Shown: positions 10,100 through 22,933 of the stretch, one piece after another
Layout of the letters: each line of letters begins with the position of its first letter
Position numbering within the stretch: position 1 is the stretch's first letter
Assembly: GCA_963855995.1 (NCBI GenBank)
Contig: OY979717.1
Coordinates: 39,925,957 to 39,989,956 of the forward strand
Source of the DNA: Muricea muricata
Taxonomy: Eukaryota; Cnidaria; Anthozoa; Malacalcyonacea; Plexauridae
Reading direction: 5' to 3'
DNA: 64,000 bases
The notes under the pieces: generated by a model
Database searches by the model: none
What the model saw: the letters and a program-made list of their open reading frames with translations, nothing else
What the model was told of the DNA's origin: nothing
Position numbers and translations under genes: made by a program

Positions 10100-12490
10100 G
10101 AATTGCAAAGAAATACATTTAAAAAGACAGCACATATTAACACAATTAATTTCAAAATATGATAATTTCAGACAAATATTTCAACTTCAAACACAACAGT
10201 ACTGCTCTAAAACAACAAAGAACTGTACAAAAAGCTTTGCTACTATAATTGGGTAAATACTTACATCAAATTAGCTTATAATCCTATCAAAATCTGCTAA
10301 CAATTTGCAATCACGGCACGAGCTACATTGCACATTAACTTACAAGTTGTGCGCGCGTTCTAAGTGTTACTTTTATTCCATTTCAACATGTCAAAGGTAA
10401 AATTCGTATCCTTGTAAAGCTAAGACATATTCTCAATGTTGGCACTGTTTACAAACCGTCCAATTCGATCTCGAGTTAGTGTATTTGCCCGTGACAATTA
10501 CAGAAACTGCAAACACAGCAATTTCAATACTCCAGTAATTGCAGGTGGAAAAGTTGCATATGTACTTTTGTGAAAGACACAAACAACTTCTACTTTAGTC
10601 GAAGCTATACTAGTCATAACAACTTCGAAACGACCAAATATTTTGCCGATTCTACGGTACTTTTCCTTTGAATTTCAACTGCAAAAAGTGTCTTCAAGAT
10701 TTAGTGATCCAAATGACAGCCAAGCCAAATCAGAAAACAGTTTTCTTGTGAGTTATATGATGGAAGTTGAAGATGACAATGTTTATATCGCGAGAATGAC
10801 AACAGGTGTGTGATGGAACTCAGGGCTAGATCGTCAATCAGAGGAAAAATTCTACGGTTTCGCCTCGATGGATGTGTTACTTGGGAAATATTATGAGCTA
10901 CAAATTAGGATTTTAACGTCTGGCAGGAGCAATACAGAAAAAATTAACTGAAAGAAGTGCAAAATACAAAGTGATAAAAACAGGTAAATAGATCATTTAA
11001 TTAATATAGTATACAGTACATGGGTCCCAATATATTTATGTCAAAAACCAGACATTTATTCTATACTGGACATATTGAATTGCTAGATAATCAATTTGAA
11101 GGCCCGCATCACCTGATCACCTATTTCCCAACATATACTGTAACATGTACTGATTCAGGGATATTCAATTATTATACAGTATGGTTTATGGATTGAAAAA
11201 CATCATTGCTATTTGCTACATACAACTATAGAAAGCCACTATGCTGAGGATAATGTCACATTTTTATTTGTATATTTATTTGGTAATAATGAAATAAAAA
11301 ATAGCTGCTATTTTTAAAATTGCCCGAAGTGTAAAAATTATCGACAACATTTCAGAGGTAGCTATTTTTATTTGTGAACATGATAGTATTTGTAAACTGT
11401 CCACTCTGCTTTAAATTTATTGTTTAGAGAGTGAGAGCTACTATGGGTTTGTGTTCATATATGTATTTGCAAATAAATATACAGTGTATATACTATATTT
11501 ATAAAATTTTGAACATCTTTTAGCATTTCCTATTCAGGCACCTTTACAACCACCCACTCTAGAAGATGTGCAAGCAAAGCTATGTTGCAGAACATGTGTT
11601 AATCCAAGAAAGGGCCACAAAAAAGATTCAGAAGTGTCTGCAGAATCAAAAGTAGAATTTAATACTTACTATATAGAAAATATATAATAATTCAATTTAA
11701 TAATAGGATCTGATATCACCAACATTACTGTATATATTGTATGTCTTTGGCGGGGGGCAACCACCTTTACTAAATTGTATTTATTTCAATTTTCAAAATA
11801 ACCTATTTCTCAATATTGTGATTTTATTTTATACATAGAGTGGTAAAACAGAATGATATCTTGAAAATCTAAGTTAGTATAATTAAACAGGAAGTAAAGT
11901 GCACCTATTAGTGACAGGGCATGGTTGCTCAGATATTCTTCATTCATATTTTTTTCAATATTGAATATATATTTTGATAATTATATAAAAGATATCAAAT
12001 ATTTTTTTCAAAACATATCCATCTAAACTTTGCCTTTTCATACATGATTAATTAAGGTGGTAATTACATTAAAATCCCATGGGAACGACCTCACTGTTGG
12101 AATTTAAATGTAATTGCCTATTGTTTGAAGCAAAATATGTAAATAAACATGCTCACATTTATGCAGACATCAGGTGCCCTAAACAGACATAACTTTCTTT
12201 TTATTTTTCTTCATTCTTGTGATCTTGTCCCCACAAACATATGGCATATTAGATTTTCAAGTTGCATTTATTTAAATATTATTTGCTTCAAATGTTTTTA
12301 ATAGCCCTTGTCAATAATATTGTACCAGTATATATTAAAAGATTTTCAGTTGTGTTTTTCTCATTGTTCACCATCATAACCTTGAAATTCTTTTCCTCCA
12401 AATTTACTGCATATTGTATCAAAATCACATGCAGGTAAAGGTATTCTTTTTTTGCCAAGAAAGTTGTACACAAGTTGCAGATACTGTTTG
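10100..12490. other. AT-rich non-coding, one possible small exon
   Basis: I see no family match. One stretch, 11521-11688, follows a TTTTAG acceptor-like site. It stays open for some 55 codons with a CRTCVNPRKGHKK stretch reminiscent of a short zinc-knuckle pattern, then meets a stop. It could be a terminal exon, but no partner exon is identifiable. The rest is A/T runs. Confidence 0.3.
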
Positions 12491-12499
12491 AGTGCAACA

Positions 12500-14525
12500 C
12501 TCCCGAAGATATCTAGAAAGTTTGGAGATAGCTTTCCCGGTAAATCTAGCAAAATTCGTAATCTTTTTTCTGAGCCTTTTCGCCGTTGGAGTGGTGCTGC
12601 ATATACTTTGAAGCATCATGCTGGGCAGGGTTTGGGTGGGGAAATGGGACTGCATGCATGTACCTTCCCATATTAATGTCCTTACTTTCCCAAATGTCAG
12701 GGAAAGCACAGCCTATAGAGGAAATTTTGGATACCAACCTTAAGAAAGAAACTTGGCTCAACTGTAGACTCTGTACTTTTTTGTGGCTGACTTGGTTTAC
12801 AATGGTGTGCTCATTGTGATGATGCCAAATACCATCCAGAGGTTGGCAGTTACTCTACAGGGGGAGTTGATAACTTTGTAGAAGCTCTTAATTTCAGAGT
12901 TCGGGGAGGGGACAAAATTTTAGAGGACCATTTAAAAAATTGTGGTAAAAATAGACTGGCCAAAATAGAATTGTTAAATGTTGTGGTCAGGTGATCAGTG
13001 AACAGATCCTTCAAGATATTAAGGCTAGTAAATTTTATTCTATTATTGCAGATGAGGCTGCAGACTCCTCTCATAATGAGCAAATGTCTCTAGTGCTACG
13101 TTTTGTAGACATTAACATGAATATTCGAGAAGAATTTATTGCTTTTCTTCAGCGTAGGTGGGGTGTGTCTGGTGAACAACTTGCCAAGTTAATCATGGAT
13201 GCTCTTAACGAGCTGACTTTATCAATTGACAATTGTCGAGGATGGTGCTGGTGCAGGGTTATGATGGTGCAGGTGCTGTGGCAGGACATATCAATGGTTT
13301 GTCAGCTAATATTTTACGACTTAATGAGAAAGCCCTCTATACGCACTGTTATGGTCATCAACTTAATTTAGCTGTATGTGATTCCTTGACTGTTGTTGAG
13401 GTCAATACCATGTTGAAACAGGTTAAGGATGTCTCAAATTTTATTAATATCTCCCAGACATGCGACATTCCTTTTGAGGACAATGTCCGCAATTATTCTG
13501 AAAGTGAATCTCAGAAGAGGCAGCTGGTAGATGTTTGTCGGACCAGATGGGTTGAGCGAATTGCAGGTTTAGATACATTCATTGAGCTTTTTGTCCCTTT
13601 ATTTAACACTCTTAAGGAGATGAAAGATAATTTGGAAGGCAGGTATAGACCACCTCTTGTCACTGACGCCACTAGTTTTTTTGAAAATGTAACAAAGTTT
13701 GAATTTATTGCAGCTTTGTTCATTTTTCACAATATTCTTGATCGACTTCTCCCAGTAACTTTATTACTACAGGGAAAGAGTATTGATATTATGGATGGTA
13801 TTAATTTAATTAACAACACTATGAAAAATGATATTACTAACTTTAGAAATTCCATTGATTCCTTTCATGATGCCTGGTATGCAGAGGCATTGGATTTAGC
13901 TGAGAAAGTTGAGGTAGAAGAGGGCAAAACACGGACAGTAGGAAGACAAACAACTAGATCTAACCCTCCATATAAGTCAATTTCAGAATATTATAAGCGT
14001 ACCATAACAATTCCTTTAGTTGACCATATTAATTCAGCTTTGCAGCACAGATTTGACAGTGTTAATATTTATAAAGGACTGAGCATTGTCCTGACAAAAA
14101 TGATGTCTGAAAGAGAAAGGGCAAAACTGGCAGGATGGTTTTAAAGTGTTACTAATTTTTATGTTGACGACTTGCCTTATCCCTTAGCTCTTGATGCTGA
14201 ACTGTCACTGTGGACGACTTATTGGGAGACGTACCAAGGACTTCTTCCTGACAACATTGCCATGACTTTAAAAGCTATCAATTTTGATGGTTTTGAAAAT
14301 ATTAAAATTATTCTCCGTATTTTAGCAACACTTCCCATATCTTCTTGTGAGTGTGAAAGAACCATCTCGGCATTGAGGACACTTTAAGAACTACCAGCGT
14401 AGTACAATAGTGGAAGAGCGGTTAAACGGTCTAGCCTTGATGCAGGTTCATCAGGAGATTATCCCAGATATTGAAAAAGTAATTGATAAATTTGCAGTTG
14501 GAAATACTAGGTTGAAATTTACGTA
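12500..14525 (+). pseudogene. hAT superfamily transposase (ZMYM1-like type), frameshifted
   Basis: Parts of a hAT transposase can be followed in order across several frames. An N-terminal segment lies at about 12520-12760 and an NFVEALNFRVRGGDKIL segment at 12868-12930. The catalytic-core entry FYSIIADEAADSSHNEQMSL is at about 13036-13095. A long 303-codon frame at 13233-14144 includes YGHQLNLAVCDSL and CRTRWVERIAGLDTFIELF. The C-terminal dimerisation region (ILATLPISSCECERTISALR) is at about 14322-14381 and continues out of frame to a stop near 14525. At least four frameshifts or stops break it. Transposases of this group are about 700-800 aa and cut and paste DNA with 8-bp target duplications. 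The matching inverted termini were not found with certainty. Confidence 0.88.
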
Positions 14526-14539
14526 ACTTTTTCTCGCTT

Positions 14540-15535
14540 TTATTTAACATTCTGTCTGGTATCCTAGTTAATAGCAATGATGTACATAAATGGTTATTCA
14601 ATTTAGGCAGTTTTGACCAACAACAACTTATGTCTTTCCATAATTAACATAATATGAATAATAATTTCTGTTAACTCATCCTTTATGAAGGGACAATCAT
14701 CTCCCTCAATATTATTATGTTTGCATGTATACAGTTAAGAAATATAGTCGAATTGACTAAATCATGTAACGACAATTATACCACTTGAGACTTCCATGAG
14801 AATGCAAATACCTAGGGCCTACGCGGTGATGTAATTTAACGATTGGTTCCTAACGCAATTTGCTTGGTCATATAGTATTGCATCAGCATTACCTCTAATA
14901 TAGTTTTAGAAAATTACGTCATAAGTTGATACAATGGTTAGTGTAAAAGACGCTGCACTCTTATACATTATTCAGAAGCAAGTGAACGGCGATGTGATTG
15001 TGAACTTTTATTTTAATACAATTTAAAACTTATTGTGAGTGATTTTGTGATTTGTTAGGCGAACAAAAAGGCAGGCAATCCCCAACACTGAACTTAACTG
15101 TTAGGCATCGAACCTACATGCTGATTATCTATCTATATCGCTATATAACCTGTGCGATTAAAAATTTTTAAAACGCCAATTACCTTATCAATATTTATTT
15201 CTTGATAAAATAATTGGATGCTTGCTTCCATTGTATTTTTTAATCAGGACTTAGGTTTATAGGTTAGGTGGGCCCCGGGAGTGGAGGGTAAAGGGTTGGA
15301 ATTGAATGGGATTGGTGTGAGAAGAGAGCAGTTTCACATCTATATAAAATGTCCCATATAGTCCCCATGTCCAACCAAACTCCTTTTGCTCCGCAGCAAA
15401 GGTGTGAAGGCGAGTGCTGGCACCTTAAAACCAGTTGCTTAGGCCCTTACTTTGAAAGAGGGCTGTCCATGTCGGAAACACAAGATACTCTTATGGTATG
15501 TGTTACCTAGGCATGCTGATTAGCCCTGACATTGG
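14540..15535. other. Non-coding, 3' flank of the hAT pseudogene
   Basis: No coding frame is visible. The 15240-15480 part is distinctly richer in G+C than its surroundings, including GGGCCCCGGGAGTGG and a TATATAAAAT box-like element, and might be a piece of an LTR or SINE. I could not tie it to a family. Confidence 0.35.
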
Positions 15536-15539
15536 GCGA

Positions 15540-15690
15540 AACAGTCTTTTATCGCATCTGACACTTTTTCGCAAAACAGGACAAAAATTTTTCGCTTGAT
15601 GTTACGCCCCCCCCCTGGGGGGATTAGCTTCCGCTATTGATAGAGAAAAAATTTTTAACTAACATGCGAAAAATCCTAGATCCGCCCCTG
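15540..15690. mobile_element. hAT-type element terminus
   Basis: Read on the minus strand, the sequence ending at 15690 starts CAGGGGCGGATCTAGGATTT. This is the canonical end of many animal hAT elements. The interior is poly-T and poly-C rich. The opposite terminus and target duplication were not found, so this may be the right end of the hAT whose transposase lies at 12.5-14.5 kb or an independent MITE fragment. Confidence 0.6.
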
Positions 15691-15947
15691 ACCAGTAATG
15701 CTTTCCTTTGTGCATCTATTATATGTATAAACAGATAAGAGCAAAATTAAATCTACTTGTTTTATAATGCAGCAAATGGGAAAGCTTTTTTATCTATCCG
15801 GTTTAGTTCAGTACCATACTATTCTTATACTGTTACTGTAAGTTATATTTTGACACCTGTATGTGACGACAGGACAAGTGCACATTGTACTCGGACAGGA
15901 ATCTTATAAACCGCAGGAACATTGTATCAGACATTACCAAAGGATAT

Positions 15948-16175
15948 TAGGCCGTGGGCTGCACTGTGAAAAGTAAAATAGAAAAACAGTTTCGTGATTC
16001 CCATCTGAGAAATACATTTTCTTTCTCTTAATGCAAACTTGAACAAGTATTCAATTACCAAAAAAAGTTCCCAAGCAAAATACCTGCCATTCGAGAGAAA
16101 TCCTTATCCAAAACATCCAGCATCGAAGCTTGTTATTTTGGCTGCCATCTTGAATATGGGCCCGAAATTAGGGAA
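15948..16175 (+). repeat. Left terminal inverted repeat of the Academ-like element
   Basis: Pairs with 22735-22933 in inverted orientation. The best-kept inner block is TTTTGGCTGCCATCTTGAAT (16136-16155) against TTTTGGCCGCCATCTTGAAT on the other strand near 22734-22753. The outermost 15 bases differ at two to three positions. Confidence 0.8.
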
Positions 16176-16485
16176 AATCGGGCTGAATGCTTGCTAGCAG
16201 ACTTTGGCGCCAGTTTTTGAAAATTGCAAAAATATTGACCTTCGAGCAAAATAGAAAATAAATATTTAATTCATTTTGCCGGAACCAAAGAAAGTTTATA
16301 TCCTTTCACTAAAAAGAGGTTTGAAACCTTCCTTTGTCGTCGCGAGGAGTGGCTTCAGCTTGATGATATTGTCACGATAATAGCGAAAATAATAGATAAT
16401 AGCGAAAAATTCACTGCACGTTTGCTGTCAAGACGAAAGCTCTGAAAATTCTGAGCAATATTTTTTTCATCAAAAATGCTATAAT

Positions 16486-19400
16486 TTGTTCACGGACAAA
16501 TTGAAAAGAGCAAGACAATTAAAAGTAACCAATAATGATGAAGAAAAGGAAAACTGGCGGCCCTGCAAAGAAGTTGAAGAACCTCAATCCCCAAAACGTA
16601 AAAAAGTAAAACAACAAAGGCATGGCCGATTGTCAGTACAACAAGGTTCAAATTCAAATGTGCTTCCAGATGTTTGTATTATTTGTAAAAGAAAAACATC
16701 ATATCAGGGACAAGGTATGTTTTGCAAAAGGTTGTTATTTTTCTCAGTTTAATTTAAACCTACCACGTCGCATAACGCATTACTTGATGTTATTATACTT
16801 TTTGTGAAACTATTATTTAGAGAACTAGGAAAACTTCTCAAGACAAAATGCACCAGGCTGAAACCATCGACTGTGGCTGTCTTCAAGAAGCTGCTGAAAG
16901 CAAAAATGACGAATCGATTTTGATTCACATTTGTGATAAAGATTGCGTGGCAATAGAAGTGAAATATCACAATTGGTAATTGAAAATTCATTTTGATAGC
17001 ATGCGCGCAGACCTCGCATCGTTTAGATTTTGCGCGAAAATTGAAGTGAAAAAAATTCTATGAAGTATATTTTCTTTTGATTTGACATTTATGTTATACT
17101 TCTTCACATTTTAGCTGTTATCATTCTTACCCTAATTTCTTGTCGAACGATACACATGCTAAAGCAGAAAATGTATATGAAAGATGCTACAACGTGTTTT
17201 GTCAAGAAGTAGTTGAGGAGAAAATATTGAGGCAGCACAAAGTGTATCATCTAACAAAGTTACGGGACAAGTTTCTCTCATATATTTCGAAGGAACAGGA
17301 AAGCGTGTCAACCTATCGTACATCCAAATTAAAAAAGAAATTGAAACGAGACTACCCACAATTAGTATTCTTCTGTCCCAGTCAACAAAACAAAAGTGAG
17401 CTTGTGTACGGTGAATGTAGCGAAACTGGCGAAGTGTTAGATAAATTGGAATTTGAACTGAATGGAGAGTGTGGATCAGATATAGAACTTGGTGACAAAG
17501 AAATGATGGAAGAGATGTATAAAAAAGACGCACATAGAAATGATGAATTTGCAAAGCTGTACGAGGTTGCTTTACTACTGCGATCCTGCATTAAAGAAAC
17601 TGCACCGTTCCCCAAAGCTTGGCCACCAACATCGGTAGACATTTCGAACCAGTCAGTGAAAGATATAATTCCAATTGTGCTATTCAATTTTATCGCTTGG
17701 GTTATGAATAAACCAGATCAACCAATTCTTGATAACTTTGTACAGCTACAAAAGAGTGAAGAAATAAAGGTTCTATTGGTTGCACAAGATTTGATTTACA
17801 TCACCCACAACGGACAGAAGCCTATGCCAAAATCTCTTGCGCTTAGCATGGCTGTTCGACAGGTATCTGGTTGCTCAAACATCATCCATATCCTTAATGG
17901 GTTTGGACATTGCGTATCTCATTCTAGTACATTACGACATGACACGGCACTGGCAAATGGCACTGGAGAAGTGTGTGCCTAAGGAAATTCTGTCGAATCG
18001 GCATACCATTTTAGTTTGGGATAATGATGACTTTGGAGAAGAAACAAAGGTGTCTACACACATCACCAATGAATGGCATAGCAATACAAAGAGAAAGAGA
18101 AGATGGCGTTATTCCTAATCTGAACATTCCAAAAAGTCAATCGAAATCGCTTTGCACACCTCCCTGTGAAATTCTGCCCTACGTTGTTGGAAAGAAACAG
18201 TCTCCGGACCTGCATTCCATCTGCTGCTCATTAGACCTAGAAGAAAAAGTCTACATCACTGTTCAAGAGTTTGCAGGAAAATGCGATTTTGCGTACGCTC
18301 TTGTCAAAATGCATTATGGAGGTTGCTCAATACCTTGTTAGCCAGAGACAAAATACCACCTGTATCAAAGACTGGTTATTTGCCTGTTGTTGATTCTTCA
18401 CCATCGGAGTACTCTACCGTGCATACCATTTTGAGTAAGAGTGTTGATATCGCAAAACAACTGGGGATGAATTACATGGTGCTAGTTTTTGACGAAGCAA
18501 TCTACTCAAAAGCGCAGCATATCAGATGGAAAAGTACAGAGCTCATGGAGAAACTTATTATTTGTATGGGTGATTTCCATGCCATCATGTCCTTCTGTGG
18601 TGTAATTGGAAAGCTTTTCAGAGATGCAGGTCTTCAGGTATTGATTATATTTTACGATAAGCAATTCGAAACAAAATTATGAAATATTCTTTTTTACTTT
18701 TGCTGTGAAAAATAGACAGTATATGTGTTCCATACTGATTTTTCTCACGTTGTTCGTTTAGGACATTTTGATCAAATCAAGCATTGTTGGCGCGGGATCT
18801 GTGAACAGAGTGATGAGCGGTAAATTTTACAATGGAAGTACCCGATGTTATAAAATCATACATGAGGCATTGGAGAGAATAAGGTTTCAGATGTTTTTAA
18901 ATTCGTTATCTCCAGAAGAAACTAATAACATTAATGGTCAAGTTTCAACCCTGAAAAATTTGTTCCCAAGTCGTGACTTTGAAAATCTGCTCGACCAACA
19001 TGCTTTTCGTGATATAATGATGCGGTATGGTGGGTCCATTGAAACGAAAAAGAAAACATGTCCAACATTTGCATTCTGGAGTTCTTACATTGATATTTCA
19101 GGTAAAAATATCCCTTAGGCCCTTCAAAACATATTGAACACATAAACTGTTAACATCTAAGCTCGTTTCTAGGTTTGATGATGAAGTTTATTCGCGCGAC
19201 AAGAGAAGGTAACTGGCTTCTTCATCTGTCATCACTGAGATCAATGCTCCCCAGGTTTTTTGCTGCTGATCGAGTAAACTACTCAAGATATGCATCAGTA
19301 TACTGGCTTGAAATGAATGCTTTGAAAGAAACACATCCAGGTTAGACAAAAACAATAATATATACATGCCAACCTCGGTTGTTGCCCTTCTCAATTGGTA

Positions 19401-22060
19401 ATACAGTATACCGTATCTACAACTTAACAAAATATTTGTGGACATTTGTTGTCTGTAACTAGATGCAGCTGAAAACATGAAAAATCACTGGACAGTGCAA
19501 CAACAAAAACGACATGGTTTCTCTTCGATCGCTTGCGACCAAGCCACTGAACAGATGGCAAACAGAGACTCCAAAACCAAAGGCGGATTGATTGATTTCA
19601 CTCTGAACAAAGGGGCTGTTGAAATGTGGATACTTTCTCAGTCAGAGAGATCTGCAATTACACAGCAATGCCAAATAATGGCTGGTGCTGTTGATGATGA
19701 AAGGTAAAAGCATTAAATTAATTAGATAAGTGATTGAAAAAGTAAGTTAATTTAATTTTATAAGAGCATTTCACCGCATGATACGTTAATACATGAATGT
19801 TTCGGTCAATCCCGCTTAAGATATACAACTTTAATTTCTCGTAGACAACGTAAGAATTTGGACAAGACACACAAAGAAAAGCATGAAAAGGACGTCCAAA
19901 GCGTTATTTATACGATTCAAAGCATGGTAAACCCGTTTGACACAACACAGCCAAACCTCGTTCATCTCGCAAGTGGTGTCATAGCGCCAGCGGCCATTCA
20001 GCATGACCTGCTAAGTGCAAAGTCTCTCGGGGAAGAACGTTTTCGTGTATTTGTTCAAGAAAATCTTCTTAGTGATAAGCCAGATGTATTTGATACAATA
20101 CAAAAGACAAAACTTCAGACCTTTTCTTTGACTCTGAAACCAACCAAGACAACCACTTCGAAAGGAAAAGAAGAAGCTGCTGAAAGCAAAAATGACGAAT
20201 CGATTTTGATTAACATTCGTGATAAAGATTGCGTGGCAATAGAAGTGAAATATCACAATCGGTAATTGAAAATTCATTTTGATAGCATGCGCGCAGGCCT
20301 CGCATCATTTAGATTTTGCGCGAAAATTGAAGTGAAAAAAATTCTATAAAGTTTATTTTCTTTTGATTTGACATTTATGTTATATTGAGGCAGCACAAAG
20401 TTTATCATCTAACGAAGTTACGGGACAAGTTTCTCTCATATATTTCGAAGGAACAGGAAGGCGTGTCAACCTATCGTACATCTAAATTAAAAAAGAAACT
20501 GAAACGAGACTACCCACAATTAGTATTCTTCTGTCCCAGTCAAGACAACCACTTCGAAAGGAAAAGAAGTTTCTTTGAAAAGCTCGAGAAATCTTTGCGC
20601 ACGTCTGTTGCTACTTGCCAAGAGCAGAGATGTGGACATGAAGACTGTTTTAAGTTATCCCCTCGGTCCGTATCCTTTGAGCCTTGCTACTGTAGATGGT
20701 AACCCAACGAAAACCGTGAAGGCGAATTTGATGCACATGCTCGAGGAAATATCACCAGACTGCCTGACTCATACTCTGCCCCAGGACAATGCCATAATGG
20801 TGGATGTGATGGCATTACTACAAAGTCTGACAAAAATTCCAAGGACTTTTGGAGAACTGGCTGCCCAAGTTTTATCACAGTTGTTATCACTGGCAAAGTT
20901 TTACAAGTCTTTGCGGCTCAAGGGAGCTGCACAAGGGAGCACTCTTGTTACAATATATGGAAAGAATCAGGCAACTCCTGCTCAGTGGAAGAAATACCTC
21001 AGCAGCGGCAAAAACAAAGAAGCTCTCATTTTGTTCCTCATCGATTGTTGGAAAGACTCACAGTCAGAGGATTTGATGGGACTGAGTTTGTATGCTACGC
21101 GTGCACATGAGTGCTTGAAAATTTCTCCCGCAAGCCAATCCACAGTTGTTGAGACAACTGAGGCAGTAGAACTGGAGTGTGACCATGAAGAAGCGGACAC
21201 TCGTTTGCTGCTTCATGCAAAACATGCATCTGATCATGGTTTTTTCCGTTGTGGCTATCAAAAGTCCAGACACCGATGTGTTTCTTCTTATGGTCGCAAT
21301 GGAACAGAATTTCATCGCTGATTTATATTTTATGACAGGAAATCAGAATCGTTCGAGAATTATTTCATTGAAAAAAGTGTGTGACAACGTCGGTAGCGAG
21401 ATATTTAACTCTATCATTGGGTTCCACGCGTTCATGGGTTGTGACTCTGTCAGTTCCTTTCATGGAAAAGGAAAACGAAAAGCCTGGAAAGCATTGTCGG
21501 ATAATACTAAAAGCAAAAAAGCATTTGAAATCCTTGGAAACGAAGTTGATCCTACTGATGAAACATATGAAATGTTGATGGAATATGTTTGCGCTTTGTA
21601 TGGTAATAAAGATATCACATCTGTAAATGAAGTACGATACTCTATGTTTCGGCTAGGGAACTTCTCTGATGAATGTCTACCACGGACAGAAGATTGCTTA
21701 AAGAAGCACATACAACGTGCGAATCACCAAGCGTTTATCTGGAAACGTTGACTGGTCACTTTTATTGTACCACCAAGTCCTGTAGGAAATGGTTGGGAAC
21801 TGAAAGATGATGAATTAATTCAATGGATGACCAGCTATGTGGCCCCAGATCAACTATTGGAATTTGTGAACTGTGGTTGCAAAAAAGGTTGCAAGACACA
21901 AAGGTGTTCTTGTATTAAAGCTGGAATGCAGTGCACAGAGCTATGTAAATGCCAAGATTGTGTAAATGCAATAGCTGATAGCGATTCTGACGAAGAAAAT
22001 GGTGTGTATGACAATTTTTCCGAATACTTAGCATCGGACACAGTAATGGACGACGTTTAA
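16486..22060 (+). pseudogene. Academ-like transposase gene, seven exons, PIN/XPG-like and CXC regions
   Basis: Exons deduced from GT-AG sites and continuous reading: 16486-16714, 16821-16975, 17115-18637, 18762-19101, 19173-19340, 19463-19703, 19845-22060. The N-terminus has CIICKRK; exons 2-3 join at YHN/CYHSYPNF, a zinc-site pattern common in this multicopy family. The late region has HEEADTRLLLHA (about 21184), SPDTDVFLLM (about 21265) and GCDSVSSFHGKGK (about 21438), an order of acidic motifs like the XPG/FEN nuclease fold. The C-terminus is a CXC (TSO1/tesmin-type) cysteine cluster at about 21866-21965. Breaks: frameshifts near 17950, 18070, 18310, 21240 and 21750, plus the inserted block at 20171-20543. 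Family function (nuclease acting as transposase) is inferred. The ends of the element lie 540 bp upstream and 870 bp downstream. Confidence 0.75.
20145..20569 (+). repeat. Templated ectopic insertion with 29-bp flanking duplication inside the transposase gene
   Basis: A 29-bp direct repeat starting CAAGACAACCACTTCG lies at 20145-20173 and 20541-20569. Between them sits a copy of the upstream segment 16885-17385 of the same gene (exon 2, intron, start of exon 3) lacking about 127 bp (17098-17224). Removing the insert and one 29-bp copy rejoins the reading frame across SKGKE/VSLKSS. The pattern is filler DNA copied from about 3.3 kb away during repair of a staggered break. Confidence 0.88.
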
Positions 22061-22734
22061 ATGTATAAGAAATGCGTGCACAATATGGCCGCTGGATTCA
22101 CAAGATAAGGTAAGCCTTGCGTTCTTTGTTGTCATCAGAACTGAAGTTTAAGGTCTACCGAGTACGAGTTGCTGGGAATATATGGCGTCATTTACTCTCC
22201 GAAACCTTGCTTGTAAAAACAGAGTATTTATCGAGAATGATAGTTGTCGATATTGATTTCAAATGGAAGATGAATGAAAAGGTCTACAAGGCGGGGAACC
22301 TGTCACCACTCGGACCACTCCTCTCCCCTATATGGAATTAACACGATATGCGATGGTACAGAACAGCACAGTACCTGGAAATTTTATTAGGATATTCTTA
22401 GCATATTTAATGTTTGCTATTTTTTATAATTGTTCAACCCAGTATATCTGTGGATATGTGTGCCACACATGTGGTCCCTGCAGAGACCAGATGTATGGGC
22501 GCTTTAATATAAGCAACACAGGTTCAATAAGAAAATTTTATAGATAAAAACAAAGTTTTTATCTATTTTTGAAAATTTAGATCTTTAGATTTAAAGTTAA
22601 ATGCATGTAATACACATTTCTAACACTTAATAACGAATTCAGCAAAACAATTAGCCTGTATCCTGCCCGATCGTTCCTTAAAAAGGACTGGAATGAGTAA
22701 ATTTCACTAAATACCATCACTCAGAATTTGAAAT

Positions 22735-22933
22735 TCAAGATGGCGGCCAAAATTTCAAGCCTTAGTTTTGAAAACTTTGGACAAAGATTCCTCGAAATTT
22801 GGCCAAGTATTTTTCTTGGGAACTTTTTTTTCAAAAGATATACTGAAGTAATGATTGTTATTTTGGAGAAATTTTCTATTTCTCAGATAGAGGTCACGAA
22901 ACAAAACAATTTGACAACGTAGCCCACTGCCTA
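22735..22933 (-). repeat. Right terminal inverted repeat of the Academ-like element
   Basis: Inverted partner of 15948-16175. It carries the complement of AGTTCCCAAG-AAAATAC and of TTTCGTGACC/ATCTGAGAAATAG in the same order and ends AGCCCACTGCCTA at 22921-22933. Confidence 0.8.

Larger units (their letters stand above)
15948..22933 (+). mobile_element. Complete ~7-kb Academ-like DNA transposon with ~200-bp inverted termini
   Basis: The left end reads TAGGCCGTGGGCTGC and the right end, complemented, TAGGCAGTGGGCTAC. Homology continues inward about 200 bp with shared blocks TTTCGTGA, ATCTGAGAAATA, AAAAAAGTTCCCAAG, ATCC/TTGTCCAAA and TTTTGGCYGCCATCTTGAAT. The two ends are roughly 70% alike. TA (or TAT, 15945-15947 and 22934-22936) flanks both ends. 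Between the termini lies a single multi-exon gene (16486-22060) with nuclease-like and CXC-like regions. From memory of published descriptions, Academ elements have short 3-4-bp target duplications and a large transposase with XPG-like nuclease and cysteine-rich modules. Assignment to that superfamily is an inference. Confidence 0.72.

Noticed and set aside
12288..12761. Minus-strand frames of 63-94 codons
   Set aside because: They overlap the start of the plus-strand hAT pseudogene, whose motifs are clearly recognisable in order on the plus strand.
15040..15130. tRNA-like B-box (complement of GCATCGAACCT)
   Set aside because: No A-box at the right distance and no acceptor-stem pairing could be drawn.
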